Notes: generated by a model not told the origin, from the letters alone. A stretch of DNA of 64,000 bases from Erigeron canadensis (GCF_010389155.1 NC_057761.1:42890213-42954212); one strand, 5' to 3'. Positions 11,289-23,227 are shown, counted from the first letter of the stretch. Numbers and translations are program-made.

Positions 11289-14200
11289 ATGGCAACCACC
11301 CCCAACGCCAACACCAACAATAATGGAAACGACGTCGTTACACTTCCTTGTGATTACTGCAACCACCAGACAGCCGTCATATTCTGCCGTGCTGACTCAG
11401 CTAAGCTCTGTCTATTCTGTGACCAACATGTTCACGCCGCCAATGCTCTTTCAGGCAAACACTCACGTTCCCAGATCTGTGACGGCTGTCGGTCCGCTCC
11501 TGCCTCTGTCCTCTGTTCCACCGACAGCCTCGTACTCTGTCGGGACTGTGACTCGGATGCCCATGGCAACTGTGCTGCTGTGTCGGCTACACATGACCGT
11601 ACGCCTATAAATGGTTACACTGGCTGTCCATCACCATTGGATCTTGCATCCAACTGGGGTTTGGATATTTTGATGAAGAATCAAAAAAGGAAAAGACCCG
11701 TTAAGGATTCGGGTCGGGTAGATACGGGTATTTGGGCAAACCCGTTTTCCGACCCGAATTCTTGGATGCAAGATCTTATGGTTGTCCCTGAAGAAGAAAT
11801 ATCAGATTTTGAGGAATCTGATGATATGAAAAAGTTGACATTGACTTGTAATGTTGGGAAGCAAAAAAATGTGATTTTGAAACAGTTGAGTGAGATTTAT
11901 AATAGAAATTTGTTGTTGGTTAATGATGATGGTGGTGGTGGTGGAAGTGGGGTGAGTGATGTGCCACGTCAGCAGGAGGAGGATGAGGTGGAGGGGGAAA
12001 GGGTGGAGTATAGACATCAGCCTTTTACGACTCTTTTGATGATGCAAGGGCCGGTGGGGATCGAGGCGGTGAATGATGGGAATTTGGAGTATAATCCGGT
12101 TTGGGAGGCTAAGCCAAAAGAGCATAGAGGGACTCAGGTTATGTTTTTTTGTTTGTATGCGTGTATACAAATTGTGTTTTGAAGGTTATATTGTGGATAT
12201 ATTGTGCATACGAAAGAATGTTTCATGTTGATGGTTTTAGGGTGTTTGGTATTGCTTTGTTTATAGTGCTTATCTGCCTATTGCGTTTTTAAGACATAGG
12301 TGAGGAGTTTGGAATAGGTGAATTGGGAAAATTTGTTGATGCTTATATGTTTATTTTAGAGTCAAATAAGTCGTTTTTATCAAGGGAGTGTTTGGCTTAG
12401 CTTATTAAGAAGCTTTATTGGCTTATTAAGAGTATTAGAAGCTTTTTTTTACTTTATCCAAACAACTTATTAGCACATCTATTTATTAGCCTTAATTAGC
12501 TGATTCATAAAAGCCAGAGATGTATAGTTTTTCAGATTGGCTTATTAGCATAAGCCTTTTGCAAATAAGCATAAACTCAACAAAATAAGCTAACACAAAC
12601 ATCCTTGGTATTGAAGAATTTAAACTATCACATGCTTGAATAATGAGTGAGCTAACGCAAATCATACCACGACTTTGATGAGATTGGGTAAGCAACAAAA
12701 TGGTTGATGAGATTAGCCGTTTAGCTCCTCGATCAAAATCTTAATAAGTGAATCTGTAAGTTGTTGAAACTTAGCGAATTAGCTTCTTCTTTTTTTATAA
12801 TTAAATTAGTTTGATACTTTGATAACCATCTAAGTGGGTTGCAAATATGATATTGACTTCATTGTCCAAAGATCCATTGTACTAGGTTTCTGATTTTGGA
12901 TTTCCCTAATTCTCTGGGGCTTTTCACTGTTATCTCGTTTTTTCCAATGTAAGTCGTGTAAATCGGAAATTTTCATCTATCACATGCTATCTTAGGTAGA
13001 AAATATTAGTTACTCGTATTTAGATGCATTTTCTAAAGTTTGTGTTTTTAGTTTTGTGGACTATTCTCGTGAGTCATCTAGCGGTTAGCCGGTTACATTT
13101 ACTCTTAATATCCGGAAAATACTTCTCTCCAAATTATATCTTGCCTATCCATTTTAGAGTAAGTTAAATATTTAATCCAAAAGATTGATGTTCAAGATTG
13201 TTAAATCCTTGTTTACTCCAAAGAAGTTAGATATCTGGGATCTCTTAGGGTACAACCACTTATCTCATCGTGTATTTTAGATGGAGTTTGGGCAAGAAAC
13301 TAGATATTTTATCTTATCTTACTTGTTTTAGAGTGAAATAAGTAGTTTTAGTTAAGTTCCCCTGGTCTCGAAGAATTTGGATTAATTACATGATATGATA
13401 TTCGTGATGCTTGAATAATGATAATCGGCATATCAAAGCCACAAAATTGTTGATGAAATTAACCTTTTTGCTTTGTTCATTGAAAATTTAATGGTGTTTT
13501 CTAGCTAGGTGACACTTTGTTGATTGGTTAATTTTATAAGTTAGGTTTAGTATTGAACTGTCTATCGTTTCTAAGTGCGATAAATACAGCTGTGATATTA
13601 ATTCATAGTTCCATTGTTCCAGGGCTCTCATTTTGAACTTACCCTATTTTTCAATATGTTTCCTTTTTGGTTCTGTTTGTTTCTTGTGTCAGTCGTGTGA
13701 ATTGGGAATTTCCCTCTATCACATGCTATCTTGGGTAGGAAGTTTTTGTTATGTGGATATGTTATCTGAAGGTTATATATTACCCCTTTTGTGGACTTGT
13801 ATCCCGTGTTGACTAGTGGTTTTAACTCTTATCATATGCCGAGCAATACTTAACTTTAAATAGGTCACTGTCAATCCTTTTAGAGATATTAAAACAGTAA
13901 ATTAAAACATTGATGTTCAAGATTTGCTTACTTCTCCATATGAGATAGAAGTTTGGTATATGGGGACCTTTTAGAATAAATTAACCACTTACCTCTTATT
14001 TTATGCAACAAAAAAATGGCACAAAACTGCATGGGATATCATGTGTATATAATAGGTAGCAATGTGTGTGTGTGTGTGTGCTTTCATAAACATTAATTTT
14101 TTGTATATCTTGGCATCTTGCAGATATGGGATTTTAATATGGGCCGATTGGCAAGACCAGAAGAATCTGATGCAGTAGACTCTGCAGGGTATGGTACAAA

Positions 14201-15499
14201 CAATGAAGGATTCATGATGAAAACATTTAGTGAAATTTTAAGTGAAGCATCAATGGCAAATAAGACTGGGTTAGAAGATATATACGGGTTAAATTACTCC
14301 ACTTCACATACTGATATTACAGCTTTAAATGTAAATGTAAACCACTTTTCACTTTTATGCTGTTATGTCTTTATGGTATACCATATACAGTATTAGGGAT
14401 GGATATACTTACCAAATGTTGACTTTCTTAGTTCAAAATTCAGAACAACTCGAATGACAGAAAATCCACATCAACTTTCGGAACATCAAATGGATATGGC
14501 GCAACTGATATCCAGTTCACAGAGCTAAATGTTACGGCGGGTGAAAAACTGGCAACGCCATCAACTAAAGCTGATATAGAACTTTTGGCAAAGAATAGAG
14601 GTGATGCAATGCTGCGTTACAAGGAGAAGAAGAAAACACGAAGGTAAGCTTTTGCTTCTTTACATTTAAAGGTGGCAAGATTGGTAGCTTGGGTAATGCG
14701 TCAAAATGGGTTATAATAAAAATCTAATTTGTTGGCACCTGTCGAAATGCCACCACTTTTCTCAATATGCCACCAGTTTGTGCTTTAAGATGTTTTATGT
14801 GAATGTGATGGTGTAAAGTATGACTTGATTATGTATCACCTCCCAATGCATATCATCAGTTTGTGTTGACCCGAAACACTGTTTGTCCAGATTTAATAAT
14901 TTTTTGGAAATAGCTAGTGTCAAATATGATTACAAAAATAGTTATTACAAAAAGATGCATAGTTTCATTAATTAATGATACAGGAAGTCTTGAGTGTTGT
15001 GTAGAGGTGGAACAGTTGACTATTCAGGTCAAAACATTTAAAAAAAGTCATTTATATGAGTCAGACAGTTAGGTTGGGTTGGCCCAGAACATATCTTGTC
15101 CAAAAAGTAGTATGCCGCTGTATAAAACTAGTGTGTGATGTGATCACTGAAGTTATATTATGCCAACAGTAATCTATTGTTTTTGATTTAATGATTTAGG
15201 ATGTTTATCGCCCAAATATACAATTTGGGCATTTTTCACCCTTTTCATTTGTAGCCATTTTTTGAATTGATCTGTTGGAGATAAAACATTACCTGGATCA
15301 GCCTAATTGTAAGTACATAGGTCGACATATCCACCTTTCGTGAGTGTAGCAGAAAATACTTGAGTAAATTTTGATGATAACATATGTATGTAGATATGAC
15401 AAGCACATTCGATATGAGTCGAGGAAAGCAAGAGCTGATACTAGAAAGCGAGTGAAGGGTCGATTTGTGAAGGCTAATACCGAAGATGGGGCAACTTGA
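11289..15499 (+). CDS. CONSTANS-like B-box/CCT transcription regulator, COL14/COL15 type
   Basis: Four exons: 11289-12137, 14124-14330, 14444-14643 and 15394-15499. All junctions are GT-AG and the joined frame gives 453 residues. Residues 21-58 form B-box 1 (C21, C24, C33, C41, C44, H49, H58) and residues 64-102 form a second, slightly different B-box with its own Cys/His ligands. The CCT domain (about 403-445; [16 protein letters not shown] joined to [20 protein letters not shown]) is split by intron 3 and ends [14 protein letters not shown]. The QIWDFNMG motif after intron 1, and two B-boxes with a '[10 protein letters not shown]' link, place it with Arabidopsis COL14/COL15. The middle is acidic and has a Gly run. 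Family members act in the nucleus in light and flowering-time control, with CCT contacting NF-Y and DNA; this role is family knowledge. The start codon is the first ATG before B-box 1. Intron 1 is unusually long (1986 bp) and internally duplicated. Confidence 0.93.
12300..14005 (+). repeat. Tandem duplication of about 0.75 kb inside COL intron 1
   Basis: Unit A (about 12300-13270, including the 12385-12605 insert) and unit B (about 13270-14005) share ordered landmarks. Examples are gaagaattt at 12612 and 13369, ccattgt...cc..ggg, 'tatcacatgctatctt' at about 12978 and 13716, and 'attgatgttcaagatt' at about 13184 and 13909. Divergence is substantial, so the duplication is old. Confidence 0.65.
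12385..12605. mobile_element. MITE with 'gtgtttg(g)...agcttatt' termini in COL intron 1
   Basis: The left end ggagtgtttggcttagctta and the inverted right end ggatgtttgtgttagctta form a terminal inverted repeat of about 20 bp. The interior is full of 'gcttatta' and 'aataagc' phrases. The neighbouring intron duplicate (near 13345-13365) lacks this insert while matching both flanks, which confirms insertion. A similar fragment sits in intron 3 of the LRR gene (about 18787-18906). Confidence 0.6.
14058..14080. repeat. (GT)n microsatellite close to the intron 1 acceptor
   Basis: About nine GT units, 40-60 bp upstream of the exon 2 acceptor at 14123. Confidence 0.8.
14666..15110 (+). repeat. Two fragments of the dispersed 'gggtcaaaa...tgacccg' element in COL intron 3
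   Basis: One copy (about 14666-14895) begins aggtggcaagatt and contains 'gggtaatgcgtcaaaa' and later 'tgttgacccgaaacactg'. A second (about 15003-15110) begins gaggtggaaca and carries 'ttgggttggcccagaacat' followed by 'cttgtcca'. Both keep the order seen in the other copies of this window. Confidence 0.45.
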
Positions 15500-16514
15500 C
15501 ATGCTGTTCGGAGAAAGTGTTGTGTATTTATGTAGTTCATTAAAATGGTTAAAACATTTAGGTGTAGATGTTGTAGGTGTTTGGCAGAAAAAGTAGAGGT
15601 ACGAGTGGATTTAGAGGGGTCCTTGACCATGTACTAAATTGCATTCTTTCGTTTCCTAAGAAATGTAACATTTTGCTTGTGATTCTCGTAGCTACGGGTC
15701 AATATGAAGAATTACGTCCTCAAATTCGTGTCTAGTGAAAATAAACATCAAATGGAAATTAATATTGGTTTGGAACAGTCTGCAAGTGAAGTGTTACTTT
15801 TGTCTTATTTATAACTTTATTTTAAATAGTTGTAGCTATCTCTGCTATCTATTTTGAAAGAGTTTCATATAAATACATGGAATTGAACTCGTGACACTAA
15901 AGTCATAAGTGACTTTCGAATCGCCAATGACCCAAGAGGGTTGGTATCTATCTACTTTGAAAGGTTCTTATAGGTGTTGGGTAAAAAGAAATGTTAGGCC
16001 ACCTGTTGTCTGATTGATGTACTGATCCCTGATTGGTTTGGCTTGTGGCTGGTTTCCTCTATTTTCAGCTGTAGTTTTGACTTTTGAGTACTGTGGTAAA
16101 CTAGAGCTTGCTTGTGCTGTCTGTCTGAGTTTTGTTTCGGGTCTCATTTGGGCTGGGTCAACGTTGTTCATACTTCACAGGTTTTCGAGTTGAAAGTTTC
16201 TGCACGGAAGCCAGGCTCTGATGTAGTCAAAACGAGATTATAACTTTCCAGTATCATATACCTTTTTGCTTCTTTGCTATTTTGTATTGAAACTCGATTT
16301 AGAACTCATTAAACTCACAAACTAGCCACATTTAGCAAAGCCATTTCCTCAAAAGCAAAATGTTAGATACAAATTGAATTATACAGATGGTGGAGGTTTT
16401 CCTTTTTCAAGTTATCTGGTGATGATGAGGTCTTTTTGACCTAGGTTCATGCGGCCTAACTGGGCACCTAACCACCAGATCATGGTAATTAATGGTTTTT
16501 GAAATGTTACTGCA
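15500..16514. other. Downstream flank of the COL gene
   Basis: This contains the probable 3' untranslated region. No separate gene is supported; a 67-codon frame on the minus strand at 15968-16171 has no recognisable features. Confidence 0.4.
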
Positions 16515-16809
16515 TTCTATAAAGGGTTTAGTATCTAGGAGTGAAAGAAACTTTTATACTTTTACTATTATATGAATGTAACTTATATTTGGTGCATTTT
16601 AGGAAGAAACTTTCGAAAATTGTTCAAATAATGTAAAATTGTATACGTGGCAAAAGATATGAGCTGCCACGTGTAAGTTTCTGATTGGTGCATATAAAAA
16701 TGTTACATAATTTGAACATTTTTACAAATTTTCTTCCTACAATGCACCAAATGTAAGTTTAAATGTGTAAAAGTTCCTTACACTTTCGGATACTAAACGC
16801 TTCTATAAA
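16515..16809. mobile_element. Mutator-type foldback MITE with perfect 9-bp target duplication
   Basis: The element occupies 16524-16800 (277 bp) and is flanked on both sides by ttctataaa (16515-16523 and 16801-16809). The ends gggtttagtatc and, inverted, gcgtttagtatc begin arms of more than 100 bp. The arms share 'atttggtgcattttagga', 'agaaa' and 'gttcaaataatgtaa', so the whole element can fold on itself. The 9-bp duplication and long arms fit MULE-derived MITEs. It has no coding capacity. Confidence 0.85.
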
Positions 16810-17866
16810 TCTTATTTTCCTTGCGAATTTTTGAGGCAGAAAGAGGGTCCCCAGCCATGCAAACTTGCCCTCTATAACTTTATTGACCAAATACAGATTT
16901 GTCTTAAAAACATGAAATAAATATATGTGATAAACTAATAATGATGTGCACATGAACATAAATAAACCTTTATATGATGATGCTCCTGGCCGGACCCTAG
17001 ACCAACAACTAAAAAGAGGTCAATACTTGCCTTTTTCATCATCATAAATCAATCTTTTGCTTTACTGTATGGCAGGTCTGTTATTACTTAGTAATTTAGT
17101 ATGCCCCCTTTGATTTCTCACACCACTCACTTTGAAAAGCAAAATAAAAGAGTCGAAGACCCATGACGACGACAATGCAGTGCCAAGATGACAGAAAAAA
17201 CCGTTGTTTCTTTTAAGGAGAAGCCAATCATTGTTCTTATATGTGTCCGAGTTTGCCGCCAAAACTTGGCTAAGCATTTTATAGTTTGAACTTCAAATTG
17301 AAATTCGTTGTTCTTTATTAGGGCGTTAATCATATCAGTTTAGCTTTTTCAGTTAAATGACAAACCGAGGGGCATGAAAAACCAAACAAAATAGCTGACC
17401 CCTTTGTCACTCATGGATAATAGAAAGAAAGACTTGTTGCGGATTATGTCTTAATTGGTACGTTGGTGAGAACTTATTTTCGAAAATTAATGGACTTTTG
17501 ATCAAAAGCTACATAAACTATCTCGAGCTTTATGAGTTGCAGAGGCTCTTTAAACCTAAAGAGCCAACGCCCTAATTTAATTATACAAGGAACATGGATG
17601 TTTTAAAACTTAAGCTAAATGGTAGACTATGTATCTAAAACCTGTTTTGTTTTCTTATAGATCACATATTCACATCCTCATACAATTAACGCATCCTTAA
17701 TCTAGTTTTAGTCTTACTCGACTACACACAATGCCACACTATGCAAACATTATTTTACAGACTAACATCAATTTAAAACCAAAATTATTCCTTGCAAAAG
17801 TATATCATTTAAAAAAAAAAATAACAGATTCGTTTTAGTACCAATTTGGACGGCCATTGTATTGGG
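16810..17866. other. Intergenic DNA upstream of the LRR gene
   Basis: Open frames on the minus strand near 17062-17333 overlap each other in different frames and lack recognisable features. No gene is supported. Confidence 0.35.
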
Positions 17867-17873
17867 TATATAA
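17867..17873 (+). promoter_or_regulatory. Candidate TATA box of the LRR gene
   Basis: TATATAA lies about 135 bp upstream of the first in-frame ATG, a reasonable distance for a plant core promoter with a leader of about 100 nt. This is positional inference. Confidence 0.4.
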
Positions 17874-18006
17874 CAAAATGCACATATATTGTACTTTATA
17901 TTTGTTGGGTAAACTTAGCTTTTGGTCTCCATAAATTCCCACCGCACTCAAACATCTTCCATTTAAGTTGACAGTACACCATCCACAACTAGCACTTCAT
18001 TTTCTA

Positions 18007-20336
18007 ATGTTGCTAAATATGGTGATACGCATTCCTACTTTTTCTCTGTTTCTTCTTCTACTATCCATATCTGCATATGCAAACATTGAAGGTATGTCAC
18101 CATTTTCCATGCTAAACTAAACTCGTATTCAGAGGCGGAGCTAGCTAGAATTTGAGCCAAACATCCTCGAGCGACATACTAGCTCCGCCTCTGCTTATAT
18201 TAACATCCATTTATTTTTATTTTTATATTATATATACAAGTAAGTATATAAATGTTACTTAGTAACGTACGTTTACTATATGTATGAAAAATATATATAG
18301 GGGATGCTTTGTATGCTTTAAGGAGAGCAGTGAAAGATCCAAGAAATGTTCTGCAAAGCTGGGATCCTACTTTAGTTGATCCATGTACTTGGTTTCATGT
18401 TACTTGTGATTCCGAAAACCGGGTCACTCGACTGTATGTACTCTACTTGTTTAATATTTTCTTCAAACTAATGCATTATTTTCTTGATGGTTATTGAGTA
18501 ACCATAGAGAATGAGTTTTTTTTTTTTGGATTTGGAACCATGCCTTTTTGCACCAAAGTGAAGTGCATATGGAAGGAATACATTTATTTCCGTCTAGTAC
18601 AAAATATATATGTTATAAGATCACTTTTTTTTTGGTTTTTTGCATTATGTTATAATATCATTAACTTTTTGTTTTTTTTTGTATTATGTTGAATGTAGTG
18701 ATCTTGGAAATGCGAAGCTGTCAGGTAATCTTGTACCTGAGTTGGGGAAGCTTGAGCGTCTTGAGTACTTGTAAGTGTAATGTTTTGTAGCTAGCTTATT
18801 TTCTGGCTTATATGTCTATTTTTCAGTCTTAAGTCATGATAAGCCATCTAATAAGCCAAAAAGAGCTTATGGAGAATAAACGCCATAAGCTAGGCCAAAC
18901 ACCCCAGTAGAATAGAAGATGGATCGTACTATGTGTGTGTATGCATCTACTCCATTTTAATAAATTTTACTAATTTATAAGTAAATTGCTGATTTGCGAA
19001 TATGGATCATTTAAGTAACAGGAGTCCTATACAAACGACTTTGCGTCATAAGTCTTGGACCAGCCTGTTTGTGTTATATACTTGTATCCATAGACCGTTC
19101 CAGACTCTGTATTGAAAGTTCTGTTCGTTTGAAGTTTTCACGTGTTTCTATGCACTTTCCATGCTCTGCTAGGCGCGGCCACATTAATGTTTCTGTTCAG
19201 CTATCATTTTGCTAGCATATACGGGTCCCAGGATTTTAGTTGAAGCAGTAATTTCAAGATTAAAGTCCATATTACAAACCTTTAAATACTTGGTACCATA
19301 TAAGCAGTCATAATGCTTTGATCATTAAATGGATCCAAATAAATATGTCATGTGATGTGTTTGTTTGCATAATTGTGCAGGGAACTGTACATGAACAATT
19401 TTGAGGGGAAAATACCACCTCAGCTTGGAGGACTAAAGAATCTTATAAGCTTAGATCTTTTCCATAATAATCTAACCGGTTTCATTCCACCTTCGCTTTC
19501 CAGGCTTTCTAATATCAGATTCTTGTATGTTTCCTCGCTCCTCTATGTATCTACAATTTTCCTTCAAAAGTGTATCTTAGAGGTGCCAAAATGGGAGGAC
19601 TAGTTGGGTTGTGTAACGGGTCAAAACACAGACTTTTGCATGCACGTGTACTTTGGGTTGACCCGCAAACAGTTATTTTGTCCATATAGAAATTACTTCT
19701 GTTGATGTTTTGATGTTGTTAAATATCGTTACAAAAACTATTTCTAAAAAATAATGTTTGTGACGTTTTGATCCATTCAACTTGTTTCCTTCAAACCAAT
19801 ATAAGTTTGGCCCATTTCGGATAAAACCTAACCGAAGTTAACCAGTTCATAAATAAATGGATCAAAAATAACATCTTATTTATTTGTGTGCATTATCAAA
19901 GGAAACATCAAAGACAATTTAAATGAAAATAATCCGCAAATCATAAATGCAGGCGACTCAATGGCAACAAATTGACAGGAAGAATTCCAAGATCTCTTAC
20001 CAAGCTTCATAACCTCAAGATTTTGTGAGCTCACATTCCTCTTGTTATGTTAAGATTCTATTCGGTTTGTATTTAATGTTTTTGTCCTCAATATTTGTAG
20101 GGATGTGTCTAATAACGATTTATGTGGCACCTTTCCTACTTGGGGTTCCTTCTCTAGCTTGACAGAAGAAAGGTTAGTTTCCTTAATGTTACTCACATCT
20201 TCATTAATTATCTTTTTGGAAGTATAATGAAGTGACATAAAGTGGTTTTTCTGAATGCAGTTTCATGAATAATCCGAGATTGGAAGGACCAGAACTTATG
20301 GGTTCCGTGAAGTACGATGATAGTGATGGCAACTAA
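18007..20336 (+). CDS. Small secreted LRR protein, SERK-ectodomain-like, no kinase
   Basis: Seven exons: 18007-18091, 18301-18433, 18699-18770, 19381-19524, 19953-20024, 20101-20172 and 20261-20336. The internal LRR exons are 72 or 144 nt, the one-repeat-per-exon pattern of SERK/BAK1-type receptors. ATGs at 18007 and 18019 are in frame (217 or 213 residues). The N-terminus is a hydrophobic signal peptide ([12 protein letters not shown]). Next comes an N-terminal cap with [20 protein letters not shown] and PCTWFHVTC, then about five LRRs ([39 protein letters not shown]) and the cap motif NDLCGTFP. It stops at DDSDGN with no transmembrane segment or kinase, like Arabidopsis At5g21090/At3g43740. 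An extracellular co-receptor or decoy role is inference. Introns 1, 3 and 4 each carry a transposon fragment. Confidence 0.92.
18130..18193. mobile_element. Miniature hAT element of 64 bp in LRR intron 1
   Basis: A perfect 15-bp terminal inverted repeat, cagaggcggagctag, lies at 18130-18144 and inverted at 18179-18193. The flanks ctcgtatt (18122-18129) and cttatatt (18194-18201) match at 6 of 8 positions, an eroded hAT-sized target duplication. Confidence 0.65.
19583..19830 (+). repeat. Dispersed 'gggtcaaaa...tgacccg' element in LRR intron 4
   Basis: It begins agaggtgccaaaatggg, continues with ttgtgtaacgggtcaaaac and then 'gggttgacccgcaaacagtt' and 'ttgtcc'. It is the fullest copy of the family repeated in other introns and intergenic DNA of this window. 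Confidence 0.5.
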
Positions 20337-22399
20337 ATATATTTTGAGGGGTAATGGCAATTGGAATTAGGGTTGAAATAGCTTCTAGTTTGGTTGCAAA
20401 AAATAGGTAATGCTTATGAAGTACTACTAGTACTTATGTATTCTGACAGTGTGGTGTGCTGTGATACTATGTAGTTTTTGCCGTGTGTAATGTTTATATA
20501 TATATTTATGACAAAATCTTAAAAGATCAAAATAAAGGATTTGATGTTAGACCTGTATCTAAACTATAAATTTTGTATGTGATAGGCATATTAGATGGGT
20601 GTAACATGAATGAATTTTAGAGCAAACGGTATGGAAAGTTGGAAACTCTCACTCCATGACATACACGGGTTATGAGTGAGCCCAGAGTGATTCATAACGT
20701 AATGGGCGTGATGCTCACGAGCAAGGGCAAAGTGAGCTGGGTTGTGCAGGTGAGTGATAGAAGAAAAACCAAGTTAGGGTGTGACTGTGTGAGGAGGTCA
20801 TACTGAGGGAGTGGCTTTTTATGATGTGACGACGTGAGAGCGTCTCCATATCGTTTAATCTCATAGATGTGTATAGATATGAATGGAGTCATCTAGACTC
20901 TAGAGAATATAGTCTGTCCCTGTCTTTTTGTGCCTGTTTCTGAATTTGCAGGCTTTTCCTATGCCCAGTCTTGCTATCTAGCTCTATAACCAGCCATATT
21001 CAAGCACACAGAGTGCTGCTTAGGCTGGGTGTCTACCGTGTTAGGGCCGGATATCAAACCGAGCTTCCCACTCCACCCTCAGTGTGATGAGCTTTTTTCA
21101 AACCCAAAGTCAGAAAACTACACTAACTGTATGCGTGGTTTTGTGGGGATTGTAGACTAAAAGAGTTGATTAGAAGATCTTGATTGGACTAAAGCATGCA
21201 CTTATGAAATAGCATTTAAGTGTGGAATTTAACGGTTGCATGTCTATAATGTGTGCCACAAGGTAGAAATTATGAACCGTCTTGGATACTTGTTCTTTCA
21301 TGGTACGCACACGAGAAAATCATAATGAATGCATTATGGCATGTCGCTCACAAAGCTGCAAATGAAATGATCTTATGAGGTTTACTTGGTCTATAGCTGA
21401 TACGAAAAAGTTCATATCCTCTTGAAAAGGTTTCAGGATATAAGCCTGCATCCTATTTAAAGACTAGTATGTGTCCCGTGTAACATTTACAGAACACAAA
21501 ATATCGAGGAAACCACGTGCCAACAAAAATGCCCTGCACGTAACCGCGAGATTTTCCATTTTTGATTGTGTTAAATTTTCATGTCGGATCACGTGCACTT
21601 TTGTCGTGTTGCTGTCTATCAGGAAATCAATTAGCACCTCATTAGACATTATTGCACTTGAAACAAGTCAACTGTCACTAATGATATAATTCTTCATCTT
21701 CTAATCTGCAGTTAAGTATCCCTTTAGCATTTCACTAGTTGATTAGTACCTTTATTTTACTAGTCACAGCTGGTTTTCAAATCTATATATTCACAAAGTT
21801 CGGCATTGGAATCAGAATTATGCAACCGAACCTACTCCTCTGCCTCAGCTAACACTGGACCAGTAGGAGAAGACTTACAAGTAAACACAACACATTTAAA
21901 AGATTTTATGTTACAAAGGCGGTGTTATCTTTCGCTTCATACTTTAGACACACGAAGTTTTCAAGATAGACTCGACACATTAGATTTTGACAGAGGTAGT
22001 CAAAAAGTTAGACCAACTTGAAATGCTTTTTCTGTGTGGTTTGTTTTAAGATGATGGTTTTCAAATACATATAAGAGTTTATCTAAACGTCATTTGAAGG
22101 GAAAATCTTTACACTGTCTTAGGTTGTTGGGCTAACAAGTTAAGTGGGGAAATCTGACAAATAACAAAACTAAAATCACAAAAAAAGCCAATGTTATTAC
22201 TTTTTAGTGGAATATGAAATATAATCACCAAGACATCATGCCAGAAATGAGGTTTAAATTCACAAGGATTCTACAACAAGGTCACATGATACATGAGATG
22301 TCACCAACGTCACATTTTTTTCATTCAGCAATGTGTATATTTACTCTCTATATATAACTGGTTATGTGAACTAAAAACTTGTGTTTGCATGTGACTAAA
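20337..22399. other. Intergenic DNA between the LRR and E2 genes
   Basis: The 3' flank of the LRR gene comes first. At about 20624-20856 an element has inverted ends (gagcaaacggtatgga and, inverted, gagattaaacgatatgga) and may be a Harbinger- or Mutator-like MITE without a clear target duplication. A Helitron-like 'agactagtatgtgtcccgtg' lies at 21463-21482. A 71-codon frame at 21806-22021 has coding-like composition but no recognisable family. Confidence 0.35.
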
Positions 22400-23227
22400 A
22401 TGGTTCAAGAATTGAGAATCCAAAGAGAATTGCAAAACGTTGTGTCCGATGAAAGCTTGGTAGGCATAACCTTACAGAGAGAGGAAAATGATATTCACCA
22501 CCTCACGGCCACCATCATTGGCCCCGAATCCACCCCTTATGAGGGCGGGCTCTTTAGACTCGACATTAATTTACCTGGTCTACGCTCTTCCTTTCTCTTC
22601 TCATTGTTATTTTGTCAATATGTTATACTGATTATTTTATCTAACATACGCAGTTAACTATCCGTTTGCACCTCCTGTGGTCAGATTCGTCACAAAAACT
22701 TGGTAATTAAGATAAAGTTTATATATTATTAATCACTTACGCATTGCATAATTTGACAGATCATTTTCTATACATTTTAAAGTGACAAGTCTTGATCTAT
22801 GATTGTTTATGTTAATAGGCATCCTAACATAAGTAACCAGAATGGAGACGTATCTATGAATACTTTAAAGGGCGATTGGAGTCCAGGGATGAACCTCAAA
22901 ACGGTTCTGATTTCAATCCAAGCTCTACTCTCTAGCCCGGAGCTTAGTGAGGCACAGAACGCTGAGGTGGCTTTGCAGGTTTCATACCTCGCTCGATCTA
23001 TACTTCCTTTTTATCATTTTATGTATATATGTGATACTAATAAAATGACATTGATCTTTTTGTTTGTGCAGTATCTTAGAAATCATTCTACATTCATCCG
23101 TAATGCTTGGCGTTGGACTCAGATTTACGCAACCAACATTATGCCTCCTCCTCATCTAACAAACAGGACTGCAGCAGGGAGAAGAATGTCAAGAAAACCG
23201 GCACGTTTTGATGACTTTTTGTTATAA
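22400..23227 (+). CDS. E2 ubiquitin-conjugating-fold protein with Ser at the catalytic position (UBC27-like E2 variant)
   Basis: Four exons: 22400-22577, 22654-22702, 22819-22978 and 23072-23227, giving 180 residues. The UBC fold is clear: the N-terminal helix RIQRELQ, HLTATIIGPESTPYEGGLF, YPFAPPVVRF and HPNISNQNG with the HPN motif intact, then WSP and LKTVLISIQALLSSPEL. In active E2s the residue about eight after HPN is Cys, within ICLD or similar. Here the segment reads GDVSMNTL, so Ser replaces Cys and the following Asp is Asn. The closest match by eye is UBC27/UBE2K. The UBA domain that normally follows is absent, replaced by a short basic tail (NRTAAGRRMSRKPARF). Thioester transfer should be impossible, so a non-catalytic (UEV-like) partner role, as for COP10 or MMS2-type proteins, is the inference. 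The frame is fully open with normal splice sites, so it is not an obvious pseudogene. Confidence 0.88.

Noticed and set aside
11323..11610. A 95-codon plus-strand frame inside COL exon 1
   Set aside because: It is a shadow frame of the B-box exon.
21806..22021. 71-codon frame with coding-like composition (GPVGEDLQVNTTHLKDFMLQ)
   Set aside because: It looks like protein-coding sequence, but I recognise no family, find no splice partners, and it ends abruptly. A homology search would decide; a hit to one protein family over most of its length would restore it.
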